The position numbers were made by a program, and so were the translations under genes. DNA of 64,000 bases from JAFMJV01 sp963800275 (lineage in GTDB: Bacteria; Chloroflexota; Limnocylindria; Limnocylindrales; CSP1-4). The DNA lies in the NCBI GenBank assembly GCA_963800275.1, contig CAWDAI010000001.1:310001-374000 (forward strand), written 5' to 3'. Below are positions 8,500-18,808 of the stretch, in pieces. Within the stretch, counting starts at the first letter, position 1. The number at the start of each line of letters is the position of its first letter. The notes under the pieces were generated by a model. The model was not told the DNA's origin. It saw nothing but the letters and a program-made list of their open reading frames with translations, and searched no databases.

Positions 8500-10800
8500 A
8501 TGACCGACACCCGCACGCTCTACCTCTCGGACATGCGTCCGGAGTTCGAGCCCTTCACCATCAAGCCGGCGGAGGTCCGCGGCTTCCAGTACAGCGGCGA
8601 CCTGGCCTACGAGCTGCGGGGCCACCATCTGGACAAGGCCACCGCGGTCGACCTGCTCGACGACATGCTCGCCATCCGCGAGGTGGAGGAGATGATCGTC
8701 CGCCTGCGCTCCGGCGGCTACGAGCCATTGCAGGGCTTCGCGTATCGCGGCCCCACGCACGTCTCGATCGGCCAGGAAGGCACCGCCGTCGGTGCCTCGT
8801 CCGTGCTCGGCATCAGCGACCGCATCAGCTCGTCGCACCGCGGACACGGCGACGCGGTGGCCAAGGGCTTCAGCGCCATCCGCCAGATGAGCGACGACCA
8901 GCTCAAGGCACGCGTGCCGGGGTCCAAGGCCAAGGACCACGAGGGACTGCTGGCCGATGCGCTCGAGGAGCACATCTACCGCATCATCGCGGAGCTCTTC
9001 GGCAAGGACGAGGGCTACTGCGCCGGTCGTGGCGGGGGCATGCACATCGGTGACTTCAGCACCGGCCATCTGGGGGCCAACGCCATCGTCGGCGGCTCGG
9101 TGCCCATCGCCACGGGCGCGGCCATGGCCCAGCGCTACCGGCAGACCGACGACGTGGTCGTCTGCTTCGCCGGTGACGGCGCCTATGCCAACGGCGTCGT
9201 GCTCGAGTCACTCAACTGGGCGTCCCAGTACCAGTGGCGCAACTTCCTCGCAGGCGACAAGGCCTTCGGCCTGCCCATCATCTACGTCATCCAGAACAAC
9301 CACTACGGCATGACCCACCGCACGGACAACGAGGTCATGGGCGTCAAGACCCTGGCCCAGCGCGGCGTGGGTTTCGCCGACGACGGCATGCACGCTGAGG
9401 TCGTCAACGGCATGGACGTGCTGGCCGTGCGCGACGCCGTCTCGCGCGCGACCGAGCTTTGCCGCAAGGGCGAGGGCCCGGTGCTCATCGAGGCTTCCAC
9501 CTACCGCTACTACGGCCACTCGCTGTCCGACCCGCGTAACGAGTACCGGACCAAGGAGGAGGAAGAGGCCTGGAAGGCGGTCGACCCCATCGAGAGCCTC
9601 GGTCGACAGCTGGTCAAGAACAAGATCCTCGACGAGGCGGGCCTGGCGGCGGTCAAGGCCGCGGCGGCCGAGCGCAACGCCCGGGCTGCCCAGCGCGCCT
9701 CGAAGGCCACCGACCCCTCCCCTGACGACGTGCTCAAGTTCATGTACGCAGGTACGGTCAGCGAGGCCGTGCCAGAGGAGTTCGCCTCGCCCACGCTCTA
9801 CGACGAGCGGCCGGCGGTCAAGGTCACCGACGCGGGCATGCTCCAGCGCGACGCCCTGCGCGAGGCCATGATCGAGGAGATGGAGCGCGATGCGCGCGTC
9901 CTCTTCTACGGTGAGGACGTGGCTGACTACGGCGGCGCCTTCAAGGCCAGCAAGGGCCTGATGGAGCGCTTCGGCCGCGACCGCGTCTTCAACACGCCCA
10001 TCAGCGAGGCCGCCATCATCGGCACCGGCGTCGGCGCGGCCATGGCCGGGCTGCGTCCGGTGGTCGAGCTGATGTACATGGACTTCGCCCTCATGGCCAG
10101 CGACCAGATCGCCAACCAGGCCGGCAAGTGGCACTTCATGAGCGGCGGCCAGACGACCGTGCCCATGGTCATCCGCGCCTCGGTCGGTGCGGGCAAGGGC
10201 TACGGCGGCCAGCACAGCCAGTCGCTCGAGAGCCTCTTCACCCACCTGCCCGGCCTCGTCGTGGTCTACCCCTCGAACGCGGCGGACGCCAAGGGCATGC
10301 TCAAGTCGGCCATCCGCTCGGACGACCCGGTGCTCTTCTGCGAGAGCCAGGGCCTGTACGGGGCCCGTGGTCCGGTGCCCGAGGGCGAGCACCTCGTGCC
10401 CATCGGCAAGTCCGCAGTGGTGCGTGAGGGTGGCGATGCCACGATCGTGGCCTGGGGACCGGCCGTGCCGGATGCGCTCAAGGCTGCCGAGCAGCTCGCC
10501 GGCGAAGGCGTCGAGTGCGACGTCATCGATCTGCGCACGCTGGTGCCGCTGGACATGGAGCCGGTGCTCGCGAGCGTGGCCAAGACCGGCCGCTGCGTGG
10601 TCGCGGCGCAGGCCATCCTCTCCGGTTCTTACGTCAACGAGGTGGTCGCCCGCGTCGTGGCCGAGGCCTTCGACGATCTCGACGCGCCGGTCGCGCGCAT
10701 CGGCGCGGCCAACGGCATCAGCCCCCAGGCCGAGGGCCTGGAAGCGGCCTTCCTGCCCGGTGCCGCTGACATCGCCACCGCTGTGAAGGGGCTCATCTGA
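8500..10800 (+). CDS. fused alpha-beta E1 component of a pyruvate/acetoin-type dehydrogenase
   Basis: A thiamine-diphosphate enzyme that decarboxylates a 2-oxoacid or cleaves acetoin and passes the acyl group to lipoyl-E2. Residues 45-400 are the E1-alpha part, with the ThDP motif starting at GDGAYANG (225-232). Residues 440-766 are the E1-beta transketolase part (VLFYGEDVADYGGAF, then the C-terminal LRTLVPLD segment). Alpha and beta are usually separate genes; here they form one 766-residue chain. The RGGGMHI stretch resembles acetoin and pyruvate E1-alpha alike, so the substrate is unresolved. An AGGAGG precedes the ATG. The stop overlaps the E2 start (ATGA). Confidence 0.9.
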   Translation: MTDTRTLYLSDMRPEFEPFTIKPAEVRGFQYSGDLAYELRGHHLDKATAVDLLDDMLAIREVEEMIVRLRSGGYEPLQGFAYRGPTHVSIGQEGTAVGASSVLGISDRISSSHRGHGDAVAKGFSAIRQMSDDQLKARVPGSKAKDHEGLLADALEEHIYRIIAELFGKDEGYCAGRGGGMHIGDFSTGHLGANAIVGGSVPIATGAAMAQRYRQTDDVVVCFAGDGAYANGVVLESLNWASQYQWRNFLAGDKAFGLPIIYVIQNNHYGMTHRTDNEVMGVKTLAQRGVGFADDGMHAEVVNGMDVLAVRDAVSRATELCRKGEGPVLIEASTYRYYGHSLSDPRNEYRTKEEEEAWKAVDPIESLGRQLVKNKILDEAGLAAVKAAAAERNARAAQRASKATDPSPDDVLKFMYAGTVSEAVPEEFASPTLYDERPAVKVTDAGMLQRDALREAMIEEMERDARVLFYGEDVADYGGAFKASKGLMERFGRDRVFNTPISEAAIIGTGVGAAMAGLRPVVELMYMDFALMASDQIANQAGKWHFMSGGQTTVPMVIRASVGAGKGYGGQHSQSLESLFTHLPGLVVVYPSNAADAKGMLKSAIRSDDPVLFCESQGLYGARGPVPEGEHLVPIGKSAVVREGGDATIVAWGPAVPDALKAAEQLAGEGVECDVIDLRTLVPLDMEPVLASVAKTGRCVVAAQAILSGSYVNEVVARVVAEAFDDLDAPVARIGAANGISPQAEGLEAAFLPGAADIATAVKGLI

Positions 10801-12158
10801 TGGCCATCCCCATCCGCATGCCCATGCCCGGCCAGATGACCGAGGAGTGCACCGTGCTCCAGTGGTTCAAGGCAGAGGGCGACACGATCGCCAAGGGCGA
10901 CCCGCTCTTCGAGATCGAGACCGACAAGTCGAACATGGAGATCGAGGCCTTCGACGAGGGCACGCTGCTGCGCATCGATGCGCCGGAAGGGGCGACGGTG
11001 CCGGTGGAGTCCATCGTGGCCTGGATCGGCCAGCCCGGCGAGGACCTGCCCGAGAAGGGCGGCGGGGCAGTACCCGCGGCTTCCCCGGCCGAGGCACCTG
11101 CGGCCGTGTCTGCGGACAGCCCGCCGGCACCTTCCGCGCCAGATGCGCCGCCGCCCCAGGTGCGCGCGCCGGAGGCCGGAGCAGCGGTCGCCGAGGTCCC
11201 GGCAGCGCCGGCCGCAGGGTCAGCGCCGGCGGCAGCTCCAGCGGCGGCGGGCAAGCTCAAGATCAGCCCGCGCGCGAGCCGGGTCGCCGCAGAGCTGGGG
11301 GTCGATCCGCGGTCGGTGACGGGCACCGGTCCCGGCGGACGCATCGTCGAGCGTGACGTGCGCACCGCCGCCGAGTCCGGCCCCCCGGCAAGCGCAGCCC
11401 CGAGCACGTCGCAGGCTCCCGCTGCACAGACAGCTGCGGCGCCGACGGCCCCACCGCCCCCGACCGACGTGGCCGGCGCGGGTGAGGCTCTCAGCCGCAT
11501 GCGCCAGACGATCGCCCGTCGCCTCACCGAGAACTCGTCTGTGCCCACCTTCACCGTGACCGTGGCCGTCGACATGACCGACCTGCTCAGCGTACGGGCA
11601 CAGCTCAAGGCGGCCGGGTCGCGGATCAGCGTGACCGACTTCGTGCATGTGGCCGTGGTCCAGGCGCTGGGCGAGTTCCCGCTGCTCAACGCCTCCACCG
11701 ACGGCGTGCAGGTCTGGAAGCACGAGCACGTCCACCTGGGCGTGGCCGTGTCGGTGCCCAGCGGGCTGCTCGTGCCCGTGGTCCGCGAGGCTGACCTGCT
11801 CAGCGTCAAGGGCCTGCACGACCGGACCGCGGAGGTCGTGAACGCGGCCCGAGCCGGCTCCCTCACCCCCGAGTCGCTCAGCGGCTCGACCTTCTCCGTC
11901 AGCAACATGGGCATGTTCGGGGTCGAGCAGTTCAGCGCCATCATCAACCCCGGCGAATCGGGCATCCTGGCCGTGTCCAGCGTCGGCGCCGAGGTCCGAC
12001 CATATGCGGGCGGCATGGCCATCCGCCAGATGATGCGCATCACGCTCACCGCCGACCACCGCCTCGTCGACGGCGCCATGGGGGCTGACTTCGTCAACGC
12101 CGTCAAGCGCCGCCTCGAGGATGCCGATGGCTTCCGCAACCAGGTGCCGATCGGCTAG
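10800..12158 (+). CDS. dihydrolipoamide acyltransferase (E2)
   Basis: Transfers the acyl group from lipoamide to CoA. The domain order is complete: a single lipoyl domain with the target lysine at 43 (ETDKSNME), a long Ala/Pro linker, a peripheral-subunit-binding domain (about 155-190, SPRASRVAAELGVDPRSVTGTG), a second linker, and the catalytic domain with His420 and Asp424 in DHRLVDG. It is translationally coupled to the fused E1. No dihydrolipoamide dehydrogenase follows, so E3 must be supplied from elsewhere in the genome. Confidence 0.93.
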   Translation: MAIPIRMPMPGQMTEECTVLQWFKAEGDTIAKGDPLFEIETDKSNMEIEAFDEGTLLRIDAPEGATVPVESIVAWIGQPGEDLPEKGGGAVPAASPAEAPAAVSADSPPAPSAPDAPPPQVRAPEAGAAVAEVPAAPAAGSAPAAAPAAAGKLKISPRASRVAAELGVDPRSVTGTGPGGRIVERDVRTAAESGPPASAAPSTSQAPAAQTAAAPTAPPPPTDVAGAGEALSRMRQTIARRLTENSSVPTFTVTVAVDMTDLLSVRAQLKAAGSRISVTDFVHVAVVQALGEFPLLNASTDGVQVWKHEHVHLGVAVSVPSGLLVPVVREADLLSVKGLHDRTAEVVNAARAGSLTPESLSGSTFSVSNMGMFGVEQFSAIINPGESGILAVSSVGAEVRPYAGGMAIRQMMRITLTADHRLVDGAMGADFVNAVKRRLEDADGFRNQVPIG

Positions 12159-12187
12159 CTGACCACGCCCCCCACGTCCTCCTCCTC

Positions 12188-12222
12188 CGACCGGCGGTCC
12201 GAGCCCCCACTCGACCGCCGGT
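12188..12222 (+). terminator. strong hairpin after the E1-E2 operon
   Basis: GACCGGCGGTC (12188-12198) and its exact reverse complement (12212-12222) form an 11-bp stem with a 13-base loop, 30 bases after the E2 stop. Only a short pyrimidine-rich tail follows. This is a likely end of the deoR-E1-E2 transcript. Confidence 0.6.
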
Positions 12223-12348
12223 CCGTTCGTCCGCGCAGCGTAGAATCCACGATGATTGACGCCTGAGGCTGTAACGAGAATTGGGCGCCCTGAACTGGAA
12301 GATCGATCTGTCAACAACAGATGCATCAAGGAGCACGATCGATGCGAT

Positions 12349-13626
12349 CATCGCACAGCCTCGACGACTCGACACGCCTTCGATGACGACACCTGGTGGG
12401 CGAGCCGGCTCCGCGCGGCCACGCTGACGGCACTGGACCTCAAGGGACTCGTCGACGAGCATCTCGACTCGGCGCGGCGGTGGGCCGGGCCAACGTCGGC
12501 GACAAGCTCCTGAGTCTGCTCATGTCGGCCTCGCGGGGGGGACTGCATCGATGAGCCGATGCGCTCCGTCCGGCGGCACCGAGCGCTGGGCTTCCGGGTG
12601 AAGGTACCCTCGACCTGGGCACGTTCCTGCGCAGCTTCACCTGGGGTCACGTGCGCCAGCTCGACCGCGTCAGCGCGAGCTCCTGGCGCGGGCCTGGGCG
12701 GCCGGTGCCGGACGGGAGACGGTCCACCACCATCGACTCGACTCCCCATCTGCGAGACCTTCGGGCTCAAGAAGGAGGGTGCCGCCACACGGCTACACGC
12801 ACGTCGCGGCTACACCCTGCTCGCGGTCGCGGCCGGTACCGGCGACGTGCTCATGGCGCGGCTGCGCGAGGGACGCGCCAACACCTCCGTGGCGCAGCAC
12901 CTTCCTGCGCGAGACCATCGGTCGGGTCCGCCATGCCGGTGCCAGCGGGCAGCTCACCGTCCGCGCCGACTCGGGCTTCTACGCCCACGCCGTGGTGGCG
13001 ACGTGCCGCAGCTCGAGGTGCGCTTCGCTCCCATCCGCCAGCCCGGAGCGTGCGCGCGCTCATCGAGGCCTCCCCGAGGACGCCTGGACCCCCATCCCCT
13101 ACTGGCTCGACGGCGGCGCCGACGTGGCCGAGACCGCCTACACCCCGTTCGCCGACCAGGAGGGTGCGGTGCCGGTGCGGCTCATCGTGCGGCGGGTGAA
13201 GCCGACCCCGGGCTCCCAGCTGGCCCTCCTCACGCTCTATGACTACCACGCCTTCATCACGACCGGGTCGGCGACCTGCTCGAGCTCGAGGCCGACCACC
13301 GTCGCCACGCCGAGGTCGAGAATGCCATCCGGGACCTCAAGCACGGGATGGCCCTCGACCATCTGCCCTCGGGCCGGTTCGCCGCCAACGGGGCCTGGCT
13401 GGCGGTGCAGGTCATGGCGCACAACGTGACGCGCTGGACGGCTCGGCTCGGCCTGGGCGCGGGCATCGTCACGACCAAGACCCTGCGCCGTCGGCTCTTC
13501 GGCCTCGTCGGTCGGCTCACTCGCTCGGCCCGGCGGCTCACACTCCATCTGCCGCAGTACTGGCCCTGGGCTGGGGACTTCGCCCGGGCGCTCGCGAGAC
13601 TCCGGGCCATCCCACACCCGGCCTGA
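12349..13626 (+). pseudogene. IS1380-family transposase, heavily frameshifted
   Basis: Fragments of an IS1380 transposase run in order across three frames. They include a NVGDKLLSLLMSA piece, TWGHVRQLDRVS, TICETFGLKKEG, LLAVAAGTGDVLMARLREGRANTS, LTVRADSGFYAHAVVA, EDAWTPIPYWLDGGADVAETAYTPF and VRLIVRRVKPTPGSQLAL. The last, unbroken part (from about 13280) reads ELEADHRRHAEVENAIRDLKHG and ends RRLTLHLPQYWPWAGDFARALARLRAIPHPA, the normal family C terminus. At least six frame changes, in both directions, rule out a functional enzyme. I could not fix the terminal inverted repeats; the right end probably lies within 13800-13840. It separates the dehydrogenase operon from the pentose operon. Confidence 0.8.
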
Positions 13627-13843
13627 CCCGCCGACTCGCCGCTCCCAGGGTCCTGGCTGCGGCATGTCTGGGACCGTTCTCGCTGCCGGTCCTGAACCGC
13701 GTGGACGGCCTTGCGCCCTGTTCCCGGCACGACCGACACCCTCACCGGGCACCCAGGACCTCGTCGGCCACCTTGCGAGCAGCAGATCATGGCAGCGGGG
13801 ACCGCAGGCCGCGATCCATCGGTGGATTGGGGGTAGGGGCCCG

Positions 13844-14726
13844 CTACTGGACGCCGGTGCCGGTGAAGGACGCGCCTTCCATGAACTGCCGCCGCAGCAC
13901 GAAGAACAGGATGATGATCGGGCACCGTGGCCAGGACCGAGCCTGCGAGCAGGATGTCGTACTGGAGCTTGTATGAGTTGACCAGGCCCGCCAGGCCGAC
14001 CGAGAGCGGCATGTTGTTCTTGTCCAGGAAGACGATGAGTGGCCAGAGCAGATTGTTCCAGTACTCGAGCGCGAAGAGGATGAAGAGCGTCGCCAGCCCC
14101 GGTCGCAGGTTGGGCAGCGCCACCGACCAGAAGATGCGGTACTCGCTGGCGCCATCCACGCGCGCGGAGTCGATCATCTCGTTGTTGATGCTGTTGCAGT
14201 ACACCCGCATGAAGAAGAGGCCGATGGGGCTCGCGGCGAGCGGGATGATGGCGCCCCAGTAGGACTCCTTCAGCCCCAGCTGGATGATGATGAAGAAGAG
14301 CGAGACGATGAGCAGGTTGAAGGGGATCATCTGTGAGATGAGCACACCCAGGAAGATGAAGTTGTTGCCGCGGAAGCGGTACTTGGCCAGCGCGTACCCG
14401 GCCATCGTGCACACCGCCACCGAGAGCAGGGCGAAGCCCAGCGACTGCGTGACCGAGTTGAAGAACCACTTCGCGTAGGGCTGCTCCTCGAACAGTCGCT
14501 GGTAGTTGTCGGTCGTCAGCCCGGTGGGCGACAGGTTGGTGAGGTTCGTGAAGAGGTCGCCCTGTGGCCGGAACGAATTCACGATCATCCAGTAGATCGG
14601 TACCAGGAAGACCACGCCGATGACCAGGAACAAGAGCAGGATGGCGAGCTTGCTCCAGGTCTGGTTCGAGCCCACGGTGGCCCGCACAGCACGATCCCGG
14701 CGGGTGTCGGTCGGACGGTTCGTCAT
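13844..14726 (-). CDS. sugar ABC transporter permease, AraQ/MalG type, frameshifted
   Basis: The inner-membrane subunit of a binding-protein-dependent sugar importer. It has six hydrophobic helices and the EAA loop that contacts the ATPase (EMIDSARVDGASEYRIFWSVALPNLRPGL; split here only for description). The C-terminal end ILFFVLRRQFMEGASFTGTGV is in a different frame from the rest. Removing one C at about 13919 joins them into the normal reading ATVPIIILFF. It overlaps the upstream permease by four bases (ATGA). No ATP-binding subunit lies in this operon, so it probably shares an ATPase encoded elsewhere. Confidence 0.85.
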
Positions 14727-15666
14727 CGGAGGGCCTTCGAGCCGCCCGCCAGACGGAAGACGACCAGCGAGACGATGAGGATGACGAAGGCGAGCACCAC
14801 GCCCATCGCGGCAGCTTCACCGAACTTGATGTTGGTGAAGGCGGTCCGGTAGATCAGCAGGCCGGTCGACAGACCGGCGGCCTGGGGTGAGTTGCCGCCA
14901 GGCCAAAGCAGGAACGGCTCCACGAAGAGCTGGAAGCCACCGATGACCGAGATGATGAGCACGAAGATGATCGTCGGCCGCATGAGGGGTACGGTGATGT
15001 GCCAGAACGACTGCGTGCCTCGGGCGCCGTCGATGGCGGCCGCCTCATAGAGCTCGCGGGAGATGTTCACGAGCCCACTGTTGAAGTACAGCATGTTCAT
15101 GCCGACCCAGCGCCAGGTCGCGATGATGAGCAGCGATGGGATGGCCAGGGAAGCCGACGTGAGCCAGGCCTGCGGGGGGAGTCCGAGCGCCATGAGCGCC
15201 GAATTCAGGAGCCCGCTCTCGGCGAGGATGACGCGGAAGAGGAATGAAACGACCACGAGCGACGCCAGGGCCGGGATGAACATCGCGATCCGCCAGGCCA
15301 TCGGCCGGTAGGTCCTGCCCCGATCGAGCAATGCGGACAGGGCCAGGGGCAGCGGGATGAGGATGATCAGGGTCATGATCGTGTAGACGAACGTGTTCGC
15401 GATGGACGTGCAGGAACCGTTCGTTGTCAAAGATGGACTGGTAGTTGTCCAGGCCGACCCAGTCGTTCCCACTCAGGCCCTGGACATCCTGGAAGCTCAT
15501 CTCCACGGCCTGCGACGAGTGGCCACATCCGGAACACCACGAAGATGGACATGAACGGCAGCAGGAAGACGAACGGCGCCAGGCGCGGATCGAAGATCGA
15601 CCAACGTCGTCGGCCAGCGTCCGAGCGCACCACGGGCGTCACCGTCTCTGCAGGGGCGATCGTCAT
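14723..15666 (-). CDS. sugar ABC transporter permease, MalF/UgpA type, two frameshifts
   Basis: The partner permease of the gene at 13844-14726. The N terminus (MTIAPAETVTPVV, then a helix ending FRMWPLV), the middle (EMSFQDVQGLSGNDWVGLDNYQSIF) and the rest (SIANTFVYTIMTLIILIPLPLAL onward, with the EAA loop ELYEAAAIDGARGTQSFWHI) lie in three frames. Extra bases at about 15512 and 15404 account for both breaks, since deleting one base at each gives a smooth family-like protein. Two independent true mutations in a gene that otherwise shows no decay would be unusual, so sequence error is a fair alternative. Confidence 0.82.
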
Positions 15667-15775
15667 GGTTTCCTGTCCTCAGCAGCTCTCGCAAGAACGG
15701 GAGGGCGCCGGACAGGCCGCCGCCCTCCCCATCAGGACCGAGTCGCGTTAGCCGTCCCGGTCTACGGTGTTTTGC

Positions 15776-17075
15776 TCAGCCCTGCGATTCGGTCTGAGAC
15801 TGCGCCTCTGCGAGCGCATCAGCTGCTGGCACGTTGTTGTTGATGACGTCCTGGAGGGTTACCTCCTGCAGGAACGTCCTGGCTTCGGGGTACAGCGGGC
15901 CGGTGTACTCCGGCGCCACATTCCCGAGCTCGCTCTTGATGATGTCGAACGTGACCTCACCGCTGAAGCATTCATCGGGCACGAGCAGGTCGGGATCGTC
16001 GTAGACGTCCGGCCGGTAGGGGTCGAAACCAAGGTCAGTCCACAGCTGCTTCGAGGAGTCGTAGGTGAGCTTGGAGAAGGCCACGAACTCCTTGGCCAGT
16101 TGCTGCTCGTCCTCGGGGGTCTGGTCGGTCACGGCCGTGCCGGTCCCGCCACCCATCGTGGTCGTGAAGCCGCCCTCTTCGAACACGGGCATGGGCCGCA
16201 CGATCATGCTGCCGCAAAGGTCCGGCATGTTGTCCGGGAACCGCGTCATGTACCACTGCGGCATCCAGAAGGAAGCGATCTCGCCGTTCAGGAAGGCCGT
16301 GTAGAACTCGGCCGCGTGGACGTTGCCCACCGGGCGTGGGGACCGCCAGCCCTTCGACGTTCTTGAGATCACCATAGAACTGGAGGGCCTCGACGTTCTC
16401 AGGGCTGTTCAGGACCAGGTTGCCGTCGGCGTCGTAAACGTGACCGCCATTCATGTACATCAGCCCGTAGACACCGAAGATCTCGCTCAATTCGACGGTC
16501 GTCCAGGCGACGTCCGGCATGGCCTCCTGGAACTGGTGGCCGGCGGCGACATAGTCGTCCCAGGTCTTGATCGCATCGGGATCGACGCCGGCTTCGTCGA
16601 GCAAGGCGCGGTTGTAGTACATGAGATAGGCGCCAAGGTGGTAGTCGATGCCGAGCTGCTCGCCATAGGCCTGATACGGCGCCATGCGCGAGGCGACGAT
16701 GTCCGGAAGGTACGGCTCCACGACGTCGGTCAGGTCCAGCAGGTGGACGTTGTTCTCGTTCTTGGTGAAGTTGGCGAACTTGCCGATCTCGATGTCGACC
16801 AGGTCCGGTGCTCCCTGCCCCGACAGGAATGCCGCGAGCAGGTTGTCGTGCATCTGGGTGTACTCGATGGTCGTCGGCGAGACGGTGATGGGCCGGTCGG
16901 GGTTGGCCTCGTTCCAGCGCTCTGCCGCGTGCTGCATGTACTCGCCGTGGCGATCGACAAAGACCCAAAGCGACAGGTCGGTCGGATCCTGGGCGACGGT
17001 CGCCGGTGTCACCACGGCACCAGCGGCGAAGACCGTCCCCATGACGGCCGCGAGTGTGCGCTTCGTTCGAAGCAT
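15776..17075 (-). CDS. sugar ABC transporter solute-binding protein, frameshifted
   Basis: An extracytoplasmic sugar-binding protein of the MalE-like family 1. It has a signal peptide (about residues 1-28, ending TPATVAQD), an early LWVFVDRHGEYMQHAAERWN strand-helix and the GAPDLVDIEIGKF segment. About 430 residues come from two frames. The frame changes at about 16343 in a run of C; removing one C gives NVEGLAVPRPVGNVHAAEFYTAF. An AGGAGGAG precedes the ATG. It lies just after the GH51 gene, so the ligand is likely arabinose or an arabino-/xylo-oligosaccharide (inferred from context). Confidence 0.87.
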
Positions 17076-17179
17076 GGCTCCTCCTGAAATAGGTGGGGTT
17101 GCGTTCGATCCGCCCTCCCTTGTTCGTAGCGGACCGTCGGATCTCGTACTCGTGCGGGCGTCGGCCCTCCTTTCCTTCT

Positions 17180-18696
17180 CTAGAGCTCGAAGATGAGGCC
17201 GGTGACGGAGAGAGCCGGCACCGTGGTCGTGATGGACGGGCCAGACCCGAGGTCGCGGACCTCTGTTCGGGTCACGACTTGCTCACGATCTTCGATGGTG
17301 TTGGCCGAGCCCGGCTCGGCGCCGGTGATGGTGTGGACCTCGACCGATCGACCCGGCTGGGCCGGCGAGAAGTCGAACTCGATCTCGCGCGGACCGGAGA
17401 GGTCGCGGTTGACCACGTAGACAGCGACGCGGCCCGCCTCCTCGTCGAGCGTGGCGGAGACGTCGAGCAGCCGTACGCCGGTGTGCTCGCCGTGCGCCTC
17501 GGTCGCGTCGAAGTTGTTGTCGATCCGACGGGCGCTGTAGGTGTCGCTGCTCCAGGCCACGTCGAGCGCGACGGGACCCGGCCGTCTGGGCATACAGCTC
17601 GAAGGGGTAGAAGGTGGACTGCAGCAGAAGGTCGTCCGTGGTCGCGATCATCGGCGCGATGACGTTCACCAGCTGCGCCAGGTTGGCCATCTTCACCGAT
17701 CGCGCGTGGCGGAAGAAAGCATTGAAGTGCATGGCCACCACCAGCGCGTCGGCCAGGTCATACGTCTCCTCGAGCCCGTTGAACCTGGGGTCACGAGGGT
17801 CGTGCGGAGCCTTGTACCAGACGTTCCACTCGTCGACCGCGATGGGCACCGGTGCCATCGGCGGGCCGACGCAGCGTCACCGACGTCGCGAGCCCCTCGA
17901 TGATGGCCAGGCGCTCCTCGATGAGCTCAGAGGTGGCGAGGTAGGCGGGCACGTCGTCCACCGGGTTGCCCACGTACCAGTGGATGGAGAGATAGTCGAT
18001 CAGGTCGGGCGCCGCCTCCAGCAGGCGGCCGACACGCTCGACCGGGTTGCCGTCCCAGTAGGACACCGCCGACGCCAGCAGCTTGATGCTCGGGTCGGCC
18101 CAGCGCATGACCTTGGCGAACTCGGTGTAGGTGCGGGCGTACTCCTCGGCCGTCTTGTAGCCCACCTGCCAGGCGCCGTCGACCTCGTTGCCGATGCCCC
18201 AGTAGCGGACGCCGTAGGGCTCGGCGTGGCCGTTGGCCTCGCGCAGCCTGGCCGGCTCGGTGGGCTTGGTGCCGTTGCAGTACTCCACCCAGTCGCGAGC
18301 TTCGCGCATATCGCCATCGCCGGCGTTCACCACGAGGTATGGCTCGGCCCCCAGCTGGCGGCAGAAGCGGATGAACTCGTCGGTGCCGAAGGTGTTGGGC
18401 TCGAGCGAATCCCAGGCCGGCTCGTAGCGAGCGGGACGAGTCTCCACCGGACCGACGCCATCGCGCCAACGGTAGGCAGAGACGAAATTGCCGCCGGGAT
18501 AGCGGATGTTGGAGTAGCGCAGCCGGCGCGAGGCCTCGAGCACGTCGGTGCGCAGGCCATCGGCCGCGGCGCGTGGCGAACCGGGCTCGTAGATCCCGCC
18601 ATAGACGCAACGGCCCAGGTGCTCGACGAAGCCTCCGAAGAGGTTCCGGTCGATGCTCCCGATCCGCCGCTCAAGGTCGATGTCGATCCGATCCAT
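17180..18696 (-). CDS. GH51 alpha-L-arabinofuranosidase, two frameshifts
   Basis: Releases L-arabinofuranose from plant arabinan or arabinoxylan fragments. No signal peptide is visible, so it probably acts in the cytoplasm on imported oligosaccharides. Family features are GGFVEHLGRCVYGGIYEPGS at the start, IRYPGGNFVS, the acid/base Glu171 in YWGIGNEVDG, and the nucleophile Glu in AVDEWNVWYK. The frame breaks at about 17863 (a CCC run) and about 17587 (a GGG run), each explained by one extra base. The joined length of about 504 is normal for GH51. GGGAGAG lies before ATG 18696. It is followed by the ABC importer and preceded by an FGGY kinase. Confidence 0.88.
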
Positions 18697-18808
18697 GGCT
18701 CTCCCTTTGCGTCTCCCGCCGAGGCGTGGGGGATAGCATACGAATGCAGTACGACGTTTGCAAGCCGTTCTGGCAAGCCCTTGGGGCAAGTGCCCGCGTC
18801 GGCGCCGG

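Noticed and set aside
12158..13844. A dihydrolipoamide dehydrogenase (E3) completing the E1-E2 operon
   Set aside because: Only the IS1380 remnant and a terminator lie here; no FAD/NAD disulfide motif is present in any frame.
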